DNA of 64,000 nucleotides. Source: Carya illinoinensis (taxonomy: Eukaryota > Streptophyta > Magnoliopsida > Fagales > Juglandaceae). The DNA lies in NCBI RefSeq assembly GCF_018687715.1, contig NC_056754.1, positions 19,453,501 through 19,517,500 on the forward strand, in the 5' to 3' direction. Each line of letters starts with the position of its first letter. The first letter of the stretch is position 1. The notes beneath the pieces were generated by a model. It saw only the letters and a list, made by a program, of their open reading frames with translations, did no database searches and was not told the DNA's origin. The position numbers and the translations under genes are program-made. Positions 59,605-64,000 of the stretch are shown here, piece after piece.

Positions 59605-60735
59605 ATATTATAAATTTATTGGACATTGCCTACCAAAATCTTTGGCATGAGGGTTTGAGAATTTATTCACACTTTTTCAGATGCAAAAATATATGATCTA
59701 CAAGTTGGTAAGGTGTAGACCTGCGAGTTGTTATTCCAAACAAAATCGGTGAATATATAAATACAATATTAGTAGCATTGCAGTTGAATGTATCAACCAT
59801 TTTTATTTATTTTTATTTTTGTGATGGGCATTAAGGTGAACCAAGTCGTAAATATCATTTACAAGTTTCAGATGAGGTAATTACAAAATCAAGAACTAGG
59901 GAGACTAAGAAAATTATGCAAGGATGTGTGAAATCCAATTGGGACGGGTCTAGCAAGAGCCCAATATTCAAAATGGACTCGAGAGAAGGAGATCTATTTC
60001 TCATGCACGTGATATAAGTAATTGAAGAGTGCAACATAAATTATGGCTTATTATTATATTTATGAGATTGAAAGTTTTGGATTTGTTTATTTCATTAAAA
60101 TGACTTATTTTATTAATTATATGAATTAGTCTAGAATAATTGGGCTTGGGATGCTTGGCTCATATATGTTTTACTTTGTTGATTTAGGTTTTCAAAAGGC
60201 TAAGTTACTGTAGCGTAATACTATTCACCAAGGGACATTTTTGGAAGATGAGGCTTTATTTTACTTGGGGTTTTGTGATGTTTTAGTTTAAATACTATTT
60301 ATTGTCTCATTTTAAACATATATAAAAATTTATGAAATTGATGAATTTTATTTATTGTGAGTTGAGTTTATCTTCTCTTGTTTTTGATTGAACGTTTGAA
60401 CTTATCAAAACTAAATCATAACCTTTGTAGTGTTTCTCCTTTGTGATTTGGGTTCTTGAGACATGTTTTTCAACATGTCTAGATTTTAATATAATTTAAG
60501 TTATTGAAATGAGTTTTTCAACGGTTCTAGATTCTTCCATCCAATTGACTTGATTTTGATTTTCTTTGGTAAGTTTTCAAATTAATTATAGGTTGAAGAG
60601 ATTCTAATTCTACGAGTTCATATCATTTTGTCTTTCTTTGGCTGACTTTTTTTGTTTAAAAGAAGGCTACTTTTCATTTTTTCAATTGTTAGTTATATCA
60701 ATCAATACAATATTACATTTTGAGTAGTGCTATGA
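59605..60735. repeat. Segmental duplication, copy 1 (contains a solo LTR)
   Basis: Matches about 62,395-62,910 in the same orientation (GGACATTGCCTACCAAAATC, TGTTATTCCAAACAAAATCGG, GAAGGCTACTTTTC, TACAATATTACATTTTGAG). Confidence 0.85.
59822..60625. mobile_element. Solo LTR, 804 bp
   Basis: Begins TGATGGGCATTAAGG and ends TTCATATCA, flanked by TTTTG at 59,817-59,821 and 60,626-60,630. The duplicate at about 62,770-62,790 lacks it and reads straight through. It contains a short CTTGAGACATG / CATGTTTTTCAACATG region typical of LTR R-U5 segments. No coding. Confidence 0.88.
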
Positions 60736-61222
60736 CTATTCTATCGAAAATCACACAATAATCTAGAAGGGAAGAAAGAGTTATTTGTGGCCCGCTATGA
60801 CAACTTGAGCCTCGATTGATATGGTCCCGACATTTTGTGGACCAGCCTCCTAGAAAGAAAATTATTGTTCAAGCAAATTTTCTTGGCCATATTAAAAGTT
60901 CACTAATCTGTAGGCATTTAGCAAATCAAACATATCCTTTTTTATTTCTTTTTCTCTTTTTGATAAAAGGCAAACTTCATTCACACTTCAAAGTCAATAA
61001 TAAGTTACATATAGGTCCATAAACTATAGTACATTTACAAATAAGATACGTAGAAATATTAGCGTCCAAGAGTTCTTTATTCAATATAATATCAGGACAT
61101 GTATGCTATTATTGTGTTGTATCTTTAACTGTGTGAGCATGTCTTGCTAACAACTTCATTACCCTATCTTCCGACATGGAAAAGCTCAAAATTTTTGTAG
61201 TGATGAAAAAGATGCTGATTTT
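60736..61222. other. Intergenic DNA, nothing recognised
   Basis: AT-rich, one 68-codon frame without recognisable features. Confidence 0.4.
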
Positions 61223-61696
61223 TCATAATAAGAATTTTACAGCTTCAATTACATTCAACGAATCCCCTTCTAATATCAATCCAAAAATATCCAAGTGAAA
61301 TATCACCGATAACCTTCTCAATGCCACCAAAGATTTAATATCATCCACGTAAAAATAAAAATTAAAAAATTTTTTCATTTTCTTTCTATTCAATGCAAAC
61401 AATAATGAACCCCCATCACATAGGACACCAATACCAACCGTGTTTGTACTATGAAATAACGTCGTATCAAAATTCAACTTAACCTTACCCTGTGGTGGAT
61501 GTTGCCATAAAATAACTTTTTCCTTTCTCACAATCAATTGAGAGATTTTAAAAGCATTGAAACTGGTCACATATTTAAGACATTGATCAATAATTTCTAG
61601 AATTGTACTCTTTGTATCATCAAACAAATGAAGATTTCTATATTTCCAAGCTATACATATTTTAAGATCATATATAAAGTGGAAAAATGGATACAA
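61223..61696 (-). pseudogene. Non-LTR retrotransposon RNase H (RVT_3-like) remnant
   Basis: A 157-codon open frame. Residues about 65-80 read WQHPPQGKVKLNFDTT, followed by GIGVLCDGG and near the end ILEGDSLNVIEAVKFL, the conserved order of the plant LINE-associated RNase H domain, in which the Asp residues bind metal. A short Lys/Phe-rich insert interrupts the middle. No reverse transcriptase is adjacent. It is open by chance of survival, or it could be a free-standing RVT_3 gene fragment. Confidence 0.65.
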
Positions 61697-61716
61697 ATTT
61701 AAAACCGAATCTCACA

Positions 61717-61717
61717 A

Positions 61718-61766
<49 letters not shown>
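61717..61766. repeat. (ATT)n microsatellite
   Basis: About 50 bp of perfect ATT units. Confidence 0.95.
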
Positions 61767-62394
61767 AGCTTTCTGAATAGTTGATAAATATTCTTAAATT
61801 AGGTTGGCAACACCCCAATAAATGGCAAAACAAAGGCGGGGTGAAAATAAAAGCCATATAAAGTCTAAAGTTAGAGCATTAGCAATGGTCTAGGTCTAAA
61901 ATTTGACTAAAAGTTGAGATTTTAGCTAAAACTAAAAATATTAGAGATATTAATCCACATTGAACTATTCATTCCAAAGTTAAAATAATAATATAATATT
62001 AAATATTTTAATACTAATTTTTTATATATTTTACAAATACAGTTCATATATTAATTAATAATTTAATTTTTACTTAAAATTATTATTTCTCAATTATTTT
62101 TTTCTCAACTTAATTATCCAACAAATACAATTTACCAACCTTTCTCACACCCAATAATAGATGGAAATATTTTTAGAATAAAATATTATTTTAGAGATGA
62201 ACAGTAACTAACCAAACTTAAAGAATTGTTTGATTTTACTATACTTCAAAAGTAGAGCTTTAGAGTTTTGATTATTTTTAATGCAGAATACTTAAATAAA
62301 AAATTGTCAAAATTTAACTAGGCATTAATATTTGGCTAGATAGTGCTCTTATGTTGACATTAACGTGAATGAGCTGGCTAGATCCAACGATGCA
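61767..62394. other. AT-rich intergenic DNA
   Basis: No gene or clear repeat boundary seen. Confidence 0.4.
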
Positions 62395-62910
62395 GAATAA
62401 TATTATATTATATAATAAATTTCTGACATTGCTTGCCAAAATTTTGTTTCAGGATTTGAGAATGAAAAATAATATTAGGATTTTTAAATTATCGGATATT
62501 TTAATATTATTTAATAATTAAAAAAATGGCTATTAGTAAATTTATGTATTTTTTAAATAATTAAAAATATTAAATAAATGTTTAAAAAAAATTCAAAAGC
62601 CCCTAGCATTGTCCTTTGAGAATTTATTCAGACTCTCAGTTGCAAAAATATATAATCTGCAAGCGGTAAGGCCTGGACCCCTATTTGTTATTCCAAACAA
62701 GATTGGTCAATATGTAAATACAATATTAGTGGCAGTGGAATGATGCATAAACCATTTTTGCTGATTTTTATTTTTTTTGTCTTTCTTTGCCTGACTTTTT
62801 CTTTCTTTTTTCTGTTTTTTTTAAGAGAAGGCTACTTTTCCCCCTTTTTTTTTCTTTAATCTTTAGTTATGCTTAATACAATATTATATTTTGAGAAGTG
62901 TTATAGACAT
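62395..62910. repeat. Segmental duplication, copy 2 (empty site)
   Basis: Counterpart of 59,605-60,735 without the 804-bp solo LTR. It has instead a private AT-rich stretch (62,460-62,600). Confidence 0.85.
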
Positions 62911-63075
62911 AAATAATTTTTTTATAAAAGTAAACTCATAAACTGATATGATTTCATGTGATATGTTTAGATTTACTTTATAATAAAAATAATTTTATAA
63001 TCTGATTTATCACATCAAGTCATATCAGTTTGTAAGTTTATTTCTATAAAAAAAATTTTATAGTTAAAGCATTTT
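62905..63075. mobile_element. Foldback MITE (AAACTGATATGA family)
   Basis: Inverted arms of about 60-70 bp: CTCATAAACTGATATGATTT on the left, and the reverse complement of AAGTCATATCAGTTTGTAAG on the right, around a short core. Boundaries approximate. Confidence 0.7.
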
Positions 63076-63529
63076 TCTTACATTTTATATGACATCAGTT
63101 GGTATGAGTGAAGATAAAAAAAATTAAAAAAGATAAATAATAATGTTTCTTTCTTTTTCAATTATGTATAACTCCCATCAATTATCAATATAAACTATTA
63201 AAATGACACCCTAGTTTAAAAAATGAGTTACCATGAAAATGAATGACATTGATGCATGTGGTTATCTCATTGGTTTTTGTAGAGGCTGGCAAAACCAATC
63301 TACTATATAAGAATACCATAAAATGTAAACCTCAGTTTCGGCCATAGATAGATACCTTTGAGGGTTTTAATGTTTTATCTCATTAATTAATTGAATTTTT
63401 ACTAATCAAGTTGGCGTTCCAATTTGCAAGAGCCCCATAGATACATATTAGAGAGAGAAAATATGGCTTTTGATAATGTAAATGCATCGGCATAACTCCA
63501 AAGTATATAGTTGCTCAAAGGTTGTCATC

Positions 63530-63742
63530 CTTGTTTGGTTAACCAAAATAAAAAATCTCATATCATCTCATCTCAATTCATTATTACACATTTTTCAAAT
63601 CTCCATATAAAATATAATAAACAATCTAATTTTTTTAAATTCTAATATAAAATTAATATTCAAAAATTATATTATAAAAATATTTTATTTATTACTATTT
63701 AAAACATCTCATCTCATCTCATCTTATTTGTGTAACCAAACG
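63530..63742. mobile_element. Foldback MITE (GATGAGA family), copy 2
   Basis: TTGTTTGGTTAACCAAA start, with inverted TTTGTGTAACCAAACGAG at the end, CATCTCATCTCA arms and a core AT-rich section. Same family as 13,648-13,848, reading in the opposite orientation. Confidence 0.7.
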
Positions 63743-64000
63743 AGAAAAAGAAAAAGAAATATTGTTTCTTCAGAAAGCAAGAGAGCTCCAAAATGGACAA
63801 CTACTTTTGAGTGGATGATAATATTATTTGTTGAGGGTAAAATTAGTGCAAATGTTAAGTCCACTTAAGTTAATGAAAGATTAAAGCTAGAAGATAAGAC
63901 ATAAAGAGGAATGGACTTAAAGAAAGGGAGAGGCAACATAGAAAGAAATTTGCTTCTTTTAAAGCTGGACCGACTTTGAGAAGGAAAGGAGAAGCACAAA
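63743..64000. other. Intergenic DNA to the window end
   Basis: Nothing recognised. Confidence 0.4.

Overview
This window is a repeat-dominated stretch of a plant nuclear genome, almost certainly a eudicot and probably a woody one. The evidence is nested Ty1/copia retrotransposons primed by initiator tRNA-Met, an L1-type LINE with a plant C-terminal RNase H, hAT, CACTA and Mutator-like DNA elements, and foldback MITE families that I associate with Fagales-type genomes (a weak, memory-based inference). I found no intact host gene, no rRNA or tRNA gene and no CRISPR array. Every recognisable host coding segment is a broken fragment.

From about 1.77 to 44.5 kb the window is one very large, imperfect inverted duplication. 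The left arm (+) starts with a leader carrying internal repeats and a single exon resembling the N-terminus of plant WDR20/CreC-like WD40 proteins. A mitochondrial acyl carrier protein pseudogene follows, then a tandem array of related units (about 1.3 to 1.8 kb). Each array unit carries a 200-350 bp pure pyrimidine/purine tract. The right arm repeats all of this on the opposite strand: array units from 13.4 to 30.2 kb, the ACP pseudogene at 31.5-32.4 kb, and the WD40-like exon twice (33.0/38.4 kb and 39.1 kb). The symmetry axis, near 12.18 kb, falls inside a CACTA-type transposon whose two halves are copies of the same end in opposite orientation.

The right arm has been hit repeatedly by later insertions: two MITEs (13.65 and 14.74 kb), a 3.4-kb CACTA element (16,987-20,359), a 4.05-kb hAT element with perfect 8-bp target duplications (24,982-29,029), a 0.34-kb LTR-like insert (31.6 kb), copia-1 (33,009-38,422, target duplication AGTGA) and copia-2 (39,447-44,252, target duplication CTCTC). 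I saw no comparable insertion in the left arm.

Beyond the palindrome, copia-3 (44,520-56,315, target duplication AGAGG) is older. Its left LTR is split by a 6.2-kb LINE, its reverse transcriptase by a 627-bp hAT MITE with 8-bp target duplications, and its gag by a 115-bp CACTA miniature with 3-bp target duplications. The final 7.7 kb is AT-rich intergenic DNA. It holds two solo LTRs, each with target duplications and each next to a paralogous empty site, a second Mutator-like MITE, two more foldback MITEs and an RNase H remnant.

The large transposase and polyprotein pseudogenes keep long open stretches. Their stop codons are mostly single C-to-T or G-to-A changes (CGA to TGA, CAG to TAG, TGG to TAG), which is the decay expected of cytosine-methylated, silenced elements. 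Nothing here looks like a working multi-gene pathway. The interest lies in the structure: the palindrome, the purine/pyrimidine arrays and the well-dated nesting of insertions.
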